Below are positions 63,201 through 64,000 of a stretch of DNA of 64,000 nt, one piece after another. The stretch's first letter is position 1, and each line of letters starts with the position of its first letter. The stretch is taken from the NCBI GenBank assembly GCA_012295275.1, contig CM022670.1:24316255-24380254 (forward strand), written 5' to 3'. A program made the position numbers and the translations under genes. Source of the stretch: Chrysomallon squamiferum (Eukaryota > Mollusca > Gastropoda > Neomphalida > Peltospiridae). The notes below the pieces were generated by a model. The model searched no databases. It saw nothing but the letters and a program-made list of their open reading frames with translations, and was not told where the DNA came from.

Positions 63201-63906
63201 AAATCACACTAAACAGAAATAAAACTTGAAAGTTTACATTGCCATTCCACTGGTCAATGAATTTTCGAACTTGCTGAATAGATGATCCAAGCAAGTTGAA
63301 TGCATCTGGTCTTTCCTGAGCTTCTCTGAATCTGTCAGCTATTGGTTGGCCAATTTTCTATTTAAAAAAAAAAAAAAAAAAATCGAATTAAAAATAAATT
63401 TAAAATAGTAATAATAATAATTTTAAAATGTTTTTAATGATGAATTACAATACTATACATAAAAACAGCATATTTTTTCCTTTAAGAAATCTTTTAAAAC
63501 AAATATTTATTAATCCAAAACAGAATTTTCTTAACTTTTTATACTCGGTAATATAAAGACCATTCGTAATTGTTACATTTTAGTGAGGTTTACATTACTG
63601 CTGTAGCCTGAGAATTTTTTCTTTACAGAAAAGGTAACATTTCACACTGATTCAGTTTCTCCATTCCTACAACTAGTTTTTTTTAAAAATCCATTTATCT
63701 GACATTTGTTGTCATTTCTCTATCTTTTATGAAGTACATACTAAACCTGTTGTAAAACTTTTAGCCATTACGTTTCAACATTAAATGATGTATTTCACCT
63801 TTAGTTCAGCAAGTTTCTCTATGTAAACTTGTTTTGATTGATCATCTCCTTCATTGTACAACCAGTCTTCTGTCTGTGTCAGAAGCTCACTGAACGCACT
63901 GCGGTC
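60268..63906 (-). CDS. HSPA4/Hsp110-family chaperone, C-terminal part (continues beyond the right edge)
   Basis: Partial gene with four exons on the minus strand: 63906-63799, 63357-63238, 62713-62552 and 60444-60268. All are phase 0, giving 188 aa of C-terminus. Exon one of this set reads [25 protein letters not shown], the signature of the Hsp110 alpha-helical domain. The next ([20 protein letters not shown]) and [19 protein letters not shown] continue the HSPA4/HSPH pattern. The last exon has [16 protein letters not shown] followed by an acidic/basic low-complexity tail ending PDMDVD, like the MDID/MDLD ends of vertebrate HSPA4 and HSPH1. Hsp110 proteins are cytosolic nucleotide-exchange factors for Hsp70 and disaggregase partners. 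A duplicated version of the last exon lies at 60602-60689. The N-terminal ATPase region is outside the window, so HSPA4, HSPA4L and HSPH1 cannot be told apart with certainty. Confidence 0.9.
60602..60689 (-). CDS. Candidate alternative C-terminal exon of the HSPA4-like gene (duplicate)
   Basis: After an acceptor (GTTTGTAG) the frame in phase 0 reads [19 protein letters not shown] and continues to EEQKCSG. It is parallel to [18 protein letters not shown] and SEDQKASG of the final exon. A possible donor (TTCAG|GTGATA) at 60601 would leave phase 1 and put the final exon out of frame. Reading through instead gives a new tail of about 20 residues ending at a TAA near 60543. It therefore best fits an alternative last exon lacking the MDVD end, or a decaying duplicate. 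Confidence 0.5.
60690..62551 (-). other. HSPA4-like intron containing a decayed Tc1-like element
   Basis: About 1.9 kb intron upstream of the duplicated exon. The left part (about 61080-61760) is less AT-rich and holds a Tc1-like remnant. The rest is plain AT-rich sequence. Confidence 0.5.
61080..61760 (-). mobile_element. Decayed Tc1-like transposon remnant
   Basis: On the minus strand, [20 protein letters not shown] resembles the Tc1 N-terminal helix-turn-helix (AG.S.RQV...L....STI.R). About 480 bp later, [16 protein letters not shown] followed by a stop and TE resembles the WPA.SPDLNPIE block around the catalytic region. Multiple stops and frame changes, and a shorter than normal spacing between the blocks, show an old internally deleted copy. 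Terminal repeats were not identified. Confidence 0.45.
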
Positions 63907-64000
63907 CTGTAAGAATTTTTAAATTAGTATCTACATTCTATTTGAATGTTTAATTTTTCAGTCAAAACAGATCAGCAAATTATGAATTTAACATTATCAA

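Overview
The window is eukaryotic nuclear DNA. It is AT-rich, has spliced genes with GT-AG introns and AATAAA signals, and carries a very heavy load of microsatellites. The gene content suits an invertebrate, most likely a lophotrochozoan and probably a mollusc: a divergent HSPA12-type Hsp70, a mitochondria-eating protein homologue, a multi-repeat beta-thymosin, and a full-length OGT whose exon layout looks like that of vertebrates. The species cannot be named from the sequence alone.

Layout. (1) 0.9-2.05 kb, plus strand: a single-coding-exon type II membrane glycosyltransferase with a DXD motif. (2) 4.6-8.3 kb, minus strand: a four-exon HSPA12-like Hsp70 ATPase protein of 618 aa. (3) 8.6-13.4 kb, plus strand: a mitochondria-eating protein (MIEAP/SPATA18-like) gene with six coding exons and 427 aa. 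It is head-to-head with gene 2 and probably shares a bidirectional promoter. (4) 16.5-27.9 kb, minus strand: a multi-repeat beta-thymosin. Each actin-binding repeat sits in its own exon bounded by phase-1 introns. One exon is frameshifted and there is a candidate 18-nt microexon. Its 5' UTR exon and promoter may lie as far away as 41.5 kb. (5) 44.5-56.3 kb, plus strand: the complete O-GlcNAc transferase gene, 21 coding exons and 1041 aa. (6) 60.3-63.9 kb, minus strand: the 3' end of an HSPA4/Hsp110-family gene that continues beyond the right edge. It is tail-to-tail with OGT, with facing poly(A) signals less than 50 bp apart.

Together the window groups several proteostasis and stress genes: an Hsp70-like ATPase, mitochondrial quality control, O-GlcNAc signalling and an Hsp110 nucleotide-exchange chaperone. 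Whether that grouping is functional is unknown. The remaining DNA is introns, UTRs and intergenic sequence with simple repeats, remnants of Tc1-like transposons and a dispersed (TG)n-tailed repeat.

No clear new multi-gene system was found. The best leads are in transcript structure: duplicated thymosin exons with one frameshifted copy and a microexon, a duplicated C-terminal exon in the HSPA4 gene that would swap the tail, a GC-AG intron in OGT, and a long OGT intron 4 with CpG-rich islets, at the position of the detained intron known in mammals. All exon boundaries were derived by hand from splice motifs, reading-frame phase and family similarity; no search was run.
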